Of a stretch of 64,000 nt of DNA, positions 8,230-17,744 are shown piece after piece. The DNA is taken from assembly GCA_049649525.1 (NCBI GenBank), contig JBARZE010000045.1, positions 67,253 through 131,252 on the forward strand, in the 5' to 3' direction. Under the pieces are notes generated by a model. It searched no databases. It had not been told where the DNA came from and saw only the letters and a program-made list of their open reading frames with translations. The DNA is from JAAURB01 sp049649525. Its GTDB lineage: Bacteria > Cyanobacteriota > Cyanobacteriia > Cyanobacteriales > Microcoleaceae. Each line of letters begins with the position of its first letter. The first letter of the stretch is position 1. The translations under genes and the position numbers were made by a program.

Positions 8230-9480
8230 GTGGAACCTAAAATTGTTTTCTATATCGCCTTTGGTTTAGCTACGTTGGGATTAACCTGGCTTCCCAGCGT
8301 CAAAGGTATTCGCCTCATCGGGGTCCCTATTGTCTATGTGCTGCTATCAATTGTGTTGTTTAGCCTACCTTTAGACTTACCCAGCATCAACCCGGCGACT
8401 AATTCACTCCATGCTGAAATTACTGAATATTTAACAGAACTGATTGTAGTTGTGTCTTTGGCAGGCGCTGGTTTAGCAATTGATTGTCCGTTTCGCTTCA
8501 AAACTTGGGCTTCAACCTGGCGACTCCTGGGAATTGCAATGCCAATTTCTATCGCTGCTACCGCACTGCTGGGACATTACTTTTTAGGCTTTTCCTGGGC
8601 GGCTTCTGTCTTACTGGGGGCTTTGCTTGCCCCTACTGACCCTGTGCTTGCCAGTAGTGTCCAAGTTGGGCCACCCAATCAAGGGGGAGAAGATCCCACT
8701 CGCTTTAGCCTCACCACTGAGGCGGGACTCAATGATGGATTAGCGTTTCCGTTTGTCTATCTGGCGATAAAGCTGGCTGAATATGGCTCGGTAGGAGATT
8801 GGTTAGTAGATTGGTTTGCAATTGATTTACTGTATCGAGTGATTGTCGGTACCTTAGTCGGGATTGGGGTCGGTTGGTTATTGAGCCATTATGTTTTTTG
8901 TCATTCAGACGAAGCTGAGCAAACAGGTTCTGCAGAATCTAACGAAGGGTTGCTGGTGATGTCTGCAATTTTTCTGGCTTATGGTTTGGCGGAATTGGTG
9001 CATGGCTACGGATTTTTGGCAGTATTTGCGGCGGCAGTGGCGGCTCGACAGAAAGTGGCTAGAAGTAATAGTTATCATCATAAACCGTATCAGTTTGCCA
9101 CTCAATTAGAAGATATTTTACTCAGCTTACTACTGATTGCCCTGGGTGGATTTATTGCGACTAGTAATATTCAAATTGCTTCTGTTAGTGGTATTATTTT
9201 TGCGGCTTTGTTATTACTGCTCGTTCGTCCATTGGCTGGGATTATCTCCCTGAAAACAATACGATTAAAAAAAATAGAAAAACGAGCAATCGCTTTTTTA
9301 GGGATTCGTGGATTTGGCTCATTTTACTATTTAGCTTATGGTCAGAATAACGGCACATTCAGTGACATTGAACAATTGTGGGAAGTGACAACGATTGTGG
9401 TTTTAATGTCTTTATTAATTCATGGAATTACTGCGGCATTAGCAATGCGTCAACTTGATAAAACTGCTAATCGTAATTAA
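8230..9480 (+). CDS. CPA1-family cation/proton antiporter
   Basis: 416-residue polytopic membrane protein with about 12 helices. Exchange-site signatures of the NhaP/CPA1 family are present: LLGALLAPTDPVLASSV (near 140, with the ion-binding aspartate in TDPV) and TTEAGLNDGLAFPFVY (near 165-180). A probable Na+(K+)/H+ antiporter of the plasma or thylakoid membrane, important in pH and salt balance. The start is GTG at 8230; the preceding sequence has no strong ribosome binding site. It is a single gene with 200 bp before it and a long non-coding region behind. Confidence 0.88.
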   Translation: MEPKIVFYIAFGLATLGLTWLPSVKGIRLIGVPIVYVLLSIVLFSLPLDLPSINPATNSLHAEITEYLTELIVVVSLAGAGLAIDCPFRFKTWASTWRLLGIAMPISIAATALLGHYFLGFSWAASVLLGALLAPTDPVLASSVQVGPPNQGGEDPTRFSLTTEAGLNDGLAFPFVYLAIKLAEYGSVGDWLVDWFAIDLLYRVIVGTLVGIGVGWLLSHYVFCHSDEAEQTGSAESNEGLLVMSAIFLAYGLAELVHGYGFLAVFAAAVAARQKVARSNSYHHKPYQFATQLEDILLSLLLIALGGFIATSNIQIASVSGIIFAALLLLLVRPLAGIISLKTIRLKKIEKRAIAFLGIRGFGSFYYLAYGQNNGTFSDIEQLWEVTTIVVLMSLLIHGITAALAMRQLDKTANRN

Positions 9481-10769
9481 GAATAAATAAGTAATCAGAG
9501 GATAGCATTCTCATTAGATTAATTGGACTATAGCGTTTACGCTTAACGGCACGCTTGCGCGATCGCTCCGGTGTTAGGTATTAGGTGTCAGGTGTTAGGG
9601 AGCCGAAAGTACTGTAAAATAAAGAGATTTGTGATTATTCTTTACTGAAATCTGTAAACACACCAGCCCTCGTTGCTATAGAAAAATTGAAATGATTCAT
9701 TCTACTAAGGAACGGATCAATTTAGCAGATGCTCTGGGCATACTATAGCGATCTGGCAATCACTCAAAAATAGAATTATTGTCATACTCTTTATCGACAT
9801 AGAATACAACTTAGGACTTACTTTGTATCAATTTAATCACTGATATAGCTCTATCAATAAAAAATAGAAGTCAGTATTCTTAAATTTTATTTTAATAAAA
9901 TCTACAATCGATTAGCTTGATAAAATCAAAGTATTGGGTTGATAATGATGTAAAATATCTTGGATTTTTTAGCATTTTTTACTTTCATAATATATTCATG
10001 AACTTTGACAGTATTTTTAACATTTATATCTCTATAATAAGGATCATTTATTGGATTATGATAGCTGAAAAAGTAGATTAATTTTATGCATATAAGCCTC
10101 ACAAAAATATATATAAAAATTAGGAAATTAATTGATTATATTTTTATTTAGATAACTGGGATATTTATTGAAATTATCATTATCGGGAATATCAGTAATT
10201 CTGAGAAAATCAAATATTTTGTTATATTGCTAACTTCATCTGTGATTTTTAATGTTTTAATTTCATTACCAATAGATTGGATGTTTAGATTACCATATAA
10301 AGCCGATCTCAAAAAAATGATAAACTAAGTAATCAATCAAATCTTGAGAATATTATCAGAAGAAATAGAGAGCAACATCAATTTGTCACCCCACTAAAAT
10401 ATAAACGTTTGAAATCCTAACTCCGTATTTCCACAGTTAGGCAAATCATATCAGACCTTCAGGCGACTGAAAACCGACTCACTATAACTTTTTAACAGAA
10501 TTGTTAACCTTCTCAAAATTTTAGGGCATTCTACTGATAAGCAGATTTGTTGCCAGCGCTTTGCGATTCACTCAAAACCCTGTAAAATTGGGAAGATTTG
10601 TCAAATTTTTGTTTAATTCTGCAATTTTTGAATTGTCATGTTGCCGGATTTTGGAGAGTTTGGCAGAAAAACACAATATTATCCTCTATCTCTTGAGGAT
10701 TAATGTTTTGATATTTGTTTGGTGTGCAGCGTACTTAGTTAAACCCAGTTCAATTGATGCAGTAATTCT
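9481..10769. other. long non-coding spacer
   Basis: About 1.29 kb without a convincing gene. It contains one HIP1 site, a low-complexity repeat (9570-9600) and very AT-rich sequence. A 70-codon frame at 10561-10773 starting with TTG overlaps the next start codon but has no family resemblance or ribosome binding site and was not accepted. Confidence 0.5.
9570..9600. repeat. GGTGTTAGG-type short repeat
   Basis: Three imperfect copies of GGTGTTAGG/GGTATTAGG/GGTGTCAGG in tandem, beside a HIP1 octamer, in a non-coding spacer. Confidence 0.7.
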
Positions 10770-13580
10770 ATGATACAGAAGCACTTGCTATTCTCCCTCA
10801 AGCAAGCATTCGTTGGAACTTTCGCAGGTGCCCTAATAAGCGGACTGGTATTACTGCCGACTCCAGCACGAGCCAATACCACACTCGGCGTGATTCGTTC
10901 TCACCTGTCAACCGAATGGAGTTCCATTGAACAACAACTGCAAGCCAGTCAGATTTCTTACCAAACCCTCGATCTTAATCAGATCCAGAGTGTAGACGAC
11001 TTAAACTCAATCCAAGTTTTATTTTTACCCAATATTAAAGTCATCACTTCAGAACAGCTCAGAATTATCCAAGAATGGGTCAAACAAGGGGGAAAATTGA
11101 TTGCTAGTGGCCCAGTTGGGCAAAAATCAACCCCTCTAGCGCGTCAACTCTTGCGATCGCTGTTAGGTTCATATTGGGCATTTCCGTTAACGACTGCAGC
11201 TCAACCCGTGTCCCGTCGAGATCTGTGTCAAGAAGATCTTTGTCGTGATTTAACTCAATGGTCTCCCGCAACCAACATTGAAGGACAAGTCACCGGCGGC
11301 GTACTCATTCCCTCCACTGTCGAAAGCTATACCGCAGGAACTTGGCAAGGCAGCGGTGGCTCTCCGGCTGTGATTACCACCCAACAATCAACTTATCTCG
11401 GTTGGCGCTGGGGAAGTGCTGAAAACTCAACAGCAGTCGATCAAAGCTGGTTACAAGCCGCTGTGGGACGTTCTGGGGGTCAATCTACGGTGGTTCGCCC
11501 TATTGCGGCTCAAAATCAAAATATAGCCCCCTCCCCAACTCAAGCCCCAGCAACCCCAACACCCCCAACCCCCGTTCCATCCACAGTTCAACCCTTACCT
11601 CAATTTCAAACTCTAACCCCCTCCTCACCCGATCCAACTCCCGTTCAACCCCAGCAACGTACCACCCCCCTACGAAGTCCTCAAAGAAGACCCATTGCCC
11701 CCCAAACCACCCGTCCGGTTGCGGTTGCCCCGGCTGCCCCTAGACCCATTGCGTCTCAATTGCTAGATCCCTCTCAACAAGAAGCCCCAGCCGGGTTAGT
11801 GGTCAATGCGGGGAATGAACCCATTACTAATGTGATGGCAAATGCCATGCGCGATGAGTTGGAACAACTGTTAGGACGATTTGAAAATGCTTTAATTGCG
11901 GCCAATTCCGGCAATACTCCGATTAACCTCAAAGTGGCTTCGACAGAACTTAATGAGTCTATTGGTCCTCGTCGGGGTGCAAACTCTACTATCGCCGCTC
12001 AAACGATTGCCACAGCCCAACAAACCTTGAAACAGTTTCCGCAATTAGTAAATCAACAAAATTGGGCAGTTGCCCGTCAACGGTGGTTAGAAGCCCGTCA
12101 ACAACTCTGGCAACATTATCCGCTACAAGGACAGCGAGTGGGGGCAGAAATTCGGGCGGTATGGCTTGATCGCGGTACAATTGTGCGATCGCGTTCTGAA
12201 CGAGAACTGGCTTTAGTGTTTGATCGTTTAGCCCAAGCGGGAATTAATACGGTATTCTTTGAAACTCTTAATGCCGGATATCCGATTTACCCGAGTCGAG
12301 TGGCCCCAGAACAAAATCCCCTGAGTAAAGGTTGGGACCCTCTCGCGGCGGCGGTTAAACTGGCTCATGAGCGCGGCATGGAATTACACGCTTGGATCTG
12401 GACGTTTGCTACAGCCAATCAACGTCATAATACTGTCATTGGTCAACCGACTCACGATCTAGGCCCAGTATTAACGGCTCATCCGAACTGGATTAATAAA
12501 GATAATCAAGGGCGAAATTGGAACCCCCAAGATAAAAAAGCTTATCTCGATCCGGCTAACCCAGAAGTGCGGAATTATCTATTAGGAATTGTTAGAGAAA
12601 TTGCTCAAAATTATGATGTTGATGGAATTCAACTCGACTATATTCGGTATCCCTTTCAAGATCCTAATCGCAATTTTATCTATGGTTATGGTACTGCTGC
12701 TCGGCAACAATTTAAACAACAAACCGGAACAGATCCGATTAATGTTACCCCTCGAAGCGGGGCATTATGGCAACAATGGGTGAATTTTAAAGTTAATCAA
12801 GTGAGTTCTTTTGTAGCGGAAGTATCGCAACTTTTGAAACAACAACATCCTGATATTATCTTATCTGTGGCGGTGTTTCATCATCCAGAACAAGAACGGA
12901 TTCGGAAAATTCAGCAACACTGGGAAGCTTGGGCGCGTCAAGGATATGTTGATTGGGTTGTACCGATGACTTATTCACTCGATACGAATCGTTTACGACG
13001 AATTGCTGAACCGTTAACTTCTCAACAACGCCTCGGTTCAAGTTTAATTACGCCTTCTGTTAAAGTGTTAAATATTCCCGATATTGTGGCGATCGATCAA
13101 ATTCAAGCATTGCGGGATTTATCCACTGGCGGATATTCGATTTTTGCCTTTGAAAGTTTAAGAAATGGGTTACATTCCTTTTTCAGTCAAACTCAAGGCT
13201 GTCGGGGTAGTTCTTGTCCGTCTGCGATTATTCCTTATCGAGAACCCTTTGCTGCAGCCAGCGATCGCTATTTAGCCTTAAAGCGGGAATGGAGTTATTT
13301 ACTATCTCAAGATCAGTTATGGATTCGTGAAGCAGAACTCGAAGCCTTTCGTAAACAATCTGAAGAATTAGAAGCGGCTTTGCAACAACTCGCAGAAAAT
13401 CCCGACCCCCAGACCTTAGGAAAAGCACAGCGATCGCTGGTATTATTTAGAAATCAATTTAATACGGCTATGCGATTACAAGCCTTAGAAAAAGCTTATC
13501 AAGTTCGGAGTTGGGATAATCGTTTAGCCTCTTTAGATATGTTATTACGTTATGGAGAACGAGTGAAATTACAACGATAA
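10770..13580 (+). CDS. secreted GHL10-type glycoside hydrolase-like protein
   Basis: 936 residues. A signal peptide (hydrophobic core about 11-32, cleavage near ARA-NTT) is followed by an N-terminal domain (35-235) with a Rossmann-like pattern (VLFLPNIKVITSEQLRIIQE), a proline-rich linker (about 250-345), a helical segment, and a glycosyl hydrolase-like 10 domain (about 455-790). That domain begins EIRAVWLDRG and contains GINTVFFETLN, MELHAWIWTF, VDGIQLDYIRYP and VPMTYSLD. The acidic residues in GIQLDYIRYP match the catalytic region of the family, which acts on polysaccharides or peptidoglycan in the envelope. A C-terminal helical tail (about 830-930) follows. Transcribed alone. Substrate unknown. 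Confidence 0.85.
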   Translation: MIQKHLLFSLKQAFVGTFAGALISGLVLLPTPARANTTLGVIRSHLSTEWSSIEQQLQASQISYQTLDLNQIQSVDDLNSIQVLFLPNIKVITSEQLRIIQEWVKQGGKLIASGPVGQKSTPLARQLLRSLLGSYWAFPLTTAAQPVSRRDLCQEDLCRDLTQWSPATNIEGQVTGGVLIPSTVESYTAGTWQGSGGSPAVITTQQSTYLGWRWGSAENSTAVDQSWLQAAVGRSGGQSTVVRPIAAQNQNIAPSPTQAPATPTPPTPVPSTVQPLPQFQTLTPSSPDPTPVQPQQRTTPLRSPQRRPIAPQTTRPVAVAPAAPRPIASQLLDPSQQEAPAGLVVNAGNEPITNVMANAMRDELEQLLGRFENALIAANSGNTPINLKVASTELNESIGPRRGANSTIAAQTIATAQQTLKQFPQLVNQQNWAVARQRWLEARQQLWQHYPLQGQRVGAEIRAVWLDRGTIVRSRSERELALVFDRLAQAGINTVFFETLNAGYPIYPSRVAPEQNPLSKGWDPLAAAVKLAHERGMELHAWIWTFATANQRHNTVIGQPTHDLGPVLTAHPNWINKDNQGRNWNPQDKKAYLDPANPEVRNYLLGIVREIAQNYDVDGIQLDYIRYPFQDPNRNFIYGYGTAARQQFKQQTGTDPINVTPRSGALWQQWVNFKVNQVSSFVAEVSQLLKQQHPDIILSVAVFHHPEQERIRKIQQHWEAWARQGYVDWVVPMTYSLDTNRLRRIAEPLTSQQRLGSSLITPSVKVLNIPDIVAIDQIQALRDLSTGGYSIFAFESLRNGLHSFFSQTQGCRGSSCPSAIIPYREPFAAASDRYLALKREWSYLLSQDQLWIREAELEAFRKQSEELEAALQQLAENPDPQTLGKAQRSLVLFRNQFNTAMRLQALEKAYQVRSWDNRLASLDMLLRYGERVKLQR

Positions 13581-13744
13581 TAATGTAGTGATGAATGATG
13601 AATTATGAGTTATGATTATAGCCCGTGGATTTTCACTCATAACTTATAACTCCATTGCGCTGAGTGCAAGTCGAACGCGATCGCGCGCGCGTTAGTCGTA
13701 AGTGTTACTCATTACTCATTACTCAATTACAGATGATGAATAAC
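13581..13744. repeat. low-complexity spacer with near-inverted repeats
   Basis: Between convergent genes. Contains TTATGAGTTATGATTATAG and the near-complementary CTCATAACTTATAAC about 25 bp apart, which could form a weak bidirectional hairpin, then an overlapping HIP1/CGCGCG string at 13678-13692 and ACTCATTACTCATTACTCA repeats. Confidence 0.5.
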
Positions 13745-14608
13745 TCAAGGTAAAATTTGAACTCGTTGAGTCACACTGACAATTCCCCCTTTGCGGATTA
13801 ATACAGCAGAAATCCACCTCTGATCTGGGGTAGCTGAGGCTTCTCCAATTTTAAATAATCCCCCTGTATTCAGTAATTCCATTTCCAATATTTTGGGTGA
13901 AAAGTAAACATCTGGATCGATTGATTGTTCAACCGCTGCCCCCAATAAAATATCTTCGCCTAACGGTTCTTGCACAATAGCATCAACATTAAAGGTTTGA
14001 TTAATAGAAACGGTTTCAGGGGCGTTAAACGTCACAGTGGGCGGATTTTCACCCGCAGTTAGTTTATTTTTTTCTGCGATAACTTCTTGTTGAATAATCT
14101 GTTGATCTTCAATCCGTTGCTCAGAAGTTACCGTTGCTTCAAGTTTAAATTGTCGGTTATTAAACGTTTTATTTCCTGTAATTGTAGTGATAGTTGTTGC
14201 TACAATAGTTGAGCCGTTTTGTTCCCAAGATTGCAATTCCATCTCATAATTAAGATCGGAATATTGCTGCCAAAATTGAGTTAAAGATTGTTGTAAACTT
14301 CGACGATCAAAGCCATCAGTATGAGTAAAATCTGAGTCATAGAATGCCATAACAGCCTCAATATCCTGACGATTTGCTGCTGTTTCAATATTATCTAATA
14401 AACTCACTAATTCAGGGGGTGCAGTTTCGGAAGATTGAGCATTTACAGTCGATGCATTAAAGCCAATTACACTACTTAAAAGAATGCCAAATAATACAGG
14501 AGTGACAGGTTGATGAGGGGGTTGTGAAGCTAAACGCTGAATCATCTTAGTTGGGAAACGAAACTGACGAAAAAAAGTCATAGGTAAGCTGTCTGAAATG
14601 AAGGACAA
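13745..14608 (-). CDS. secreted NTF2/SnoaL-like domain protein
   Basis: 287 residues. An N-terminal region with a hydrophobic segment (about 38-56, ending NAQSS) looks like a signal peptide after a long basic n-region; an alternative start at M10 is possible. Residues about 65-165 show an NTF2/SnoaL pattern: LLDNIETAANRQDIEAVMAFYDSDFTHTDG followed by alternating strands. The remaining beta-rich part (175-287) is a second domain without a name I can give. Function unknown; probably periplasmic. The gene converges on the GHL10-type gene. Confidence 0.6.
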   Translation of the reverse strand: MSFISDSLPMTFFRQFRFPTKMIQRLASQPPHQPVTPVLFGILLSSVIGFNASTVNAQSSETAPPELVSLLDNIETAANRQDIEAVMAFYDSDFTHTDGFDRRSLQQSLTQFWQQYSDLNYEMELQSWEQNGSTIVATTITTITGNKTFNNRQFKLEATVTSEQRIEDQQIIQQEVIAEKNKLTAGENPPTVTFNAPETVSINQTFNVDAIVQEPLGEDILLGAAVEQSIDPDVYFSPKILEMELLNTGGLFKIGEASATPDQRWISAVLIRKGGIVSVTQRVQILP

Positions 14609-14997
14609 ATCTTAAAGTTGAAATTAATACAGCATTCAGTTTATAAACGCTAAATACGTTAATTTTGAAATAATGGCAAATTGACAATTGGCTACAGAGT
14701 AGATATTATAGCCGATTAAGCGCTTTAGTGCGGGGCAGCAATCACAAAAACTGCGATCGCCTCAGTGGAGGTTAAAGTCCATAAAACAAATGTTACACCT
14801 AATCAGCATAACTGATATTTAATGTTGCGGCTTAAAATAGACCTTTGCGCTGCTACAACTTTAACAGGTTTTCAAATAACCCAGAATATTAAGTTAATGT
14901 GTCTACCTTAGTTTGAGCCTTTCTAATTCTCTATAATTAATAATTAATAATTAATAGTTCCCTTGATACTGTAGATTTATTGTAACGATTTCAAAGT
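14609..14997. other. intergenic region upstream of yebC
   Basis: 389 bp between two divergent genes. Holds TAATTAATAATTAATAATTA repeats (about 14935-14957) and a HIP1 octamer; no coding-like content. Promoters for both directions must lie here but none is clear. Confidence 0.4.
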
Positions 14998-15768
14998 ATG
15001 GCTGGACATAGTAAGTGGGCAAATATAAAACGTCAAAAAGCAAGAGTTGATGCTGCTAAAGGTAAAGTATTTACGAGAATTTCACGAGAAATTATTGTTG
15101 CTGCCCGCAGTGGAGGTGGGGACCTGGCAGGTAACTTTCAACTGAGAACGGCAATTGATAAAGCCAAAGCCGCTGGTATCCCAAATGAGAATATAGATCG
15201 CGCGATCGCCAAAGGTTCGGGTACATTATCCGATGATGAAGCTGCTTTAGAAGCAATTCGTTATGAAGGGTATGGTGTGGGAGGTGTGGCAGTTTTAATT
15301 GAAGGTTTGACAGATAATCGCAATCGGACTGCTGCGGATTTACGCTCTGCTTTTAGCAAAAATGGCGGTAATTTAGGGGAAACGGGTTGTGTGAGTTGGA
15401 TGTTCGATCAAAAAGGAGTAGTGACGCTTTCAGGCCCTATTGATGAAGAAAAATTGTTAGAGGCTTCGGTTGAAGGGGAAGCTGAATCATATGAATTAAC
15501 CCCAGTCGATGAGACGGATGGGGCGGAAGTTTTTACAGATGTAACGCATTTAGAACATTTAAATCAAGTCTTACAAAATCAAGGATTTGATGTGGTTCAA
15601 GCGGAGTTGCGCTGGATTCCAAATAATACGGTTGAAGTCGATGAGATGGAAAAAGCCCGCTCAATTATAAAGTTAATGGATGCATTAGATGATTTAGATG
15701 ATATACAGAATGTTACGGCAAATTTTGAGATGTCAGATGCTTGTTATCAGGCTTTGGAAATTGAGTAA
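14998..15768 (+). CDS. yebC: YebC/PmpR family regulatory protein
   Basis: 256 residues, full length for the family. Begins with the invariant MAGHSKWANIKRQKARVDA and continues with FTRISREIIVAARSGG, IPNENIDRAIAKG and NRTAADLRSAFSKNGGNLGE, all YebC hallmarks. Relatives act as DNA-binding regulators or, as shown more recently for some members, as translation factors that help ribosomes at difficult sequences. Cytoplasmic. It is read alone with long spacers on both sides. Confidence 0.95.
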   Translation: MAGHSKWANIKRQKARVDAAKGKVFTRISREIIVAARSGGGDLAGNFQLRTAIDKAKAAGIPNENIDRAIAKGSGTLSDDEAALEAIRYEGYGVGGVAVLIEGLTDNRNRTAADLRSAFSKNGGNLGETGCVSWMFDQKGVVTLSGPIDEEKLLEASVEGEAESYELTPVDETDGAEVFTDVTHLEHLNQVLQNQGFDVVQAELRWIPNNTVEVDEMEKARSIIKLMDALDDLDDIQNVTANFEMSDACYQALEIE

Positions 15769-15945
15769 GTGATTCGAGATTTTTGTCAGAGGATAGAGTG
15801 ACTCAGCCATACAGACTTAAGTTCTACCTTAGATTAATTCTACTTAACTGTTCAAACTAAAATAATTAAAATAATATATATTTGTCAAATTATGATGACA
15901 TTGTAACGAAATATATGAGTATTAATCCGACGATTTTTCAAGGGG

Positions 15946-15974
15946 TTGACAGTTCCGAGAGGAGTGTGTATAGT
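15946..15974 (+). promoter_or_regulatory. strong sigma70-type promoter
   Basis: TTGACA at 15946-15951 and TATAGT at 15969-15974 with an exact 17 bp spacer. This is the best consensus promoter noticed in the window. The next gene starts 374 bp further on, but a terminator-like hairpin lies about 90 bp downstream, so it may drive a small RNA instead of (or as well as) GH57. Confidence 0.7.
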
Positions 15975-15980
15975 ATGGTA

Positions 15981-16069
15981 TAGAGAGTATAATAGAATAG
16001 AGCTGTACCTAAAAATCATAATTTTGATCGGGATTCTCTTCAAACCCTGATTCTCTGGAATCACTTTTT
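15981..16069 (+). ncRNA. candidate small RNA with intrinsic terminator
   Basis: Predicted transcript of about 90 nt starting just after the promoter at 15946-15974. It ends with a hairpin TGATTC-TCTG-GAATCA (16048-16063) followed by CTTTTT. The unit has no ORF and lies in an otherwise empty 579 bp spacer between yebC and the GH57 gene. It does not show the motifs I associate with Yfr1, 6S RNA, SRP RNA or tmRNA. The stem is short (6 bp), so the terminator is only moderately convincing. Alternatively the hairpin attenuates transcription into the GH57 gene. Confidence 0.45.
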
Positions 16070-16347
16070 ACGATAATAGTCATTTGAAGTCAGTTTAGAG
16101 CCATTAAGATGATTCAGCGATTAACGACTTTTCTGAGGTGGGCATTTGACAAAGTTGTAGAAATATGCGTTAGCTCAATAGAGAAGTTGAGATGATAAAG
16201 TCACTACATCCCATATTCTGACTGACTAGGTGAGTCAAAATACTAATTTGATAATTTATAGTCGCTCTTGCGGGTCAATACTTTAAAGAATCGTTAGCCA
16301 CAGTATCGATTAAAAAAATATACTATTTTTCACTATAATTTTCCATC

Positions 16348-17631
16348 ATGTCAAACTCTCAACCTCTCGCTATCTTTGTTCCTTGGCTACACATGCATCA
16401 GCCCCCCATTTGGACCGATAGCCAACCGCCCCAACTGATGGGGAACTTAGAGAAAATGCTAAATAGCCAGGAAAACTCTGAGGAAAACTGGAATGCTCAA
16501 TGGTTTGCTCAAGCCTATAAAAATCCAGCCCGCTATGTAGAACTATTAAAAAATCAGGGTTGTTCTCCCCGAATGATGGTAGATTATTCGGGAGTATTAT
16601 TAGAAGAAATAGCAAAACTTTCGGGTAATGGTCATTTTGAGGGGTTAGTCGTCGATGGTGAACCGATTGGTAATGTGATTGAGTTATGGCGACGAGTCTT
16701 AGAACAACATCCCGAAGCAATAGAGTTTGCCGGAACTGCCTATAGTCATTGTTACTTTCCCGCCACACCGCAACGAGACCATGAAGCCCAGATTTTAACT
16801 TGGCGGCAGGTATTTGCTGATTTATTCGGAGAAGCGGCATTATCCCGCGTCAAAGGATTTTGGTTACCGGAAATGGGGATGACAGGAGATGCTGCCGAAG
16901 CGTTGCAGTTTATTCGGTTATTGAAACGTTGTGGCTATGAATGGATTATCTTGCCCCATGCGGCTTTAGAACGCCCAGAAGACTGGAGTACCCCAGAATT
17001 AGAAAATCGGGTTCATTGGTTAGTGGTGGAGTCTGGAGGCGAGTCTGAACGGATTTTATGTGTTGTTCGCGATACTGATATGGGAATTCGTCAACAAAGC
17101 GGTCAAAATGCCGAAGGCTGTATTGATGATATTCGTTATCGCGGTAAAACAGTACAACAACATTCTGATATTCCGCCGTTAATTGTACCGACATCCGATG
17201 GAGAAAATGGCAATGTGATGATGTTTGAATATTTCAAAAATTCTTTTGCACCCTTATTTCAACAGTCTCAACGTTGGCCGGAAATTGGGTTTATGACGGT
17301 GAGTGAATATATGGATACATATTTGTCTCAAACTCCCACCACTACTGTTGATCTTAAACCCACGGGGGGTTCCTGGATAGGCGGTCATCACAGTTGGCAA
17401 GAGGGAGATTTACGGCAAAGCGTTTTACAACAAGTTGAACAACTCTCTCTAACTTACGCTAACCAACGACAAATTAATTCTGGGCTATCCCCAGAACAAG
17501 AACAGGCGTTATTATTATGTGAAACCAGTTGTTTTGTCTATTGGGGTTCGTCGTTTTGGGCAGAACAAGCAGAACAGTGTATTGACTGGGCAAAAGGTTT
17601 AATTGAATTATCAGTTATGAATGATGAATGA
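16348..17631 (+). CDS. glycoside hydrolase family 57 protein
   Basis: 427 residues of a GH57 (beta/alpha)7 barrel. Motifs in order: VPWLHMHQPP (11-20) near the N-terminus, EFAGTAYSHCYFP (126-138), GFWLPEMGM with the presumed nucleophile E175, and PTSDGENGN with the presumed acid/base D284. GH57 enzymes include alpha-amylases, amylopullulanases and branching enzymes acting on alpha-glucans such as glycogen. It is shorter than branching enzymes (about 520 residues or more), so a hydrolase is more likely. It has no signal peptide, so it is cytoplasmic, which fits glycogen turnover. It lies 279 bp after a candidate sRNA. Confidence 0.88.
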   Translation: MSNSQPLAIFVPWLHMHQPPIWTDSQPPQLMGNLEKMLNSQENSEENWNAQWFAQAYKNPARYVELLKNQGCSPRMMVDYSGVLLEEIAKLSGNGHFEGLVVDGEPIGNVIELWRRVLEQHPEAIEFAGTAYSHCYFPATPQRDHEAQILTWRQVFADLFGEAALSRVKGFWLPEMGMTGDAAEALQFIRLLKRCGYEWIILPHAALERPEDWSTPELENRVHWLVVESGGESERILCVVRDTDMGIRQQSGQNAEGCIDDIRYRGKTVQQHSDIPPLIVPTSDGENGNVMMFEYFKNSFAPLFQQSQRWPEIGFMTVSEYMDTYLSQTPTTTVDLKPTGGSWIGGHHSWQEGDLRQSVLQQVEQLSLTYANQRQINSGLSPEQEQALLLCETSCFVYWGSSFWAEQAEQCIDWAKGLIELSVMNDE

Positions 17632-17744
17632 TGAATGATAAGTTATGAGTGAAACCCTAACTACAATCATAAATTCTACTCATTCCTCCCGTACAGAGAT
17701 TGCATGCAACACCTTTACACCTATTTCCCATATCCTCAAATCTG

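Noticed and set aside
10561..10773. 70-codon frame just before the GHL10-type gene
   Set aside because: TTG start, no ribosome binding site, no family pattern; overlaps the next start by chance.
16370..16840. 156-codon minus-strand frame inside the GH57 gene
   Set aside because: Antisense shadow of a gene with clear family motifs.
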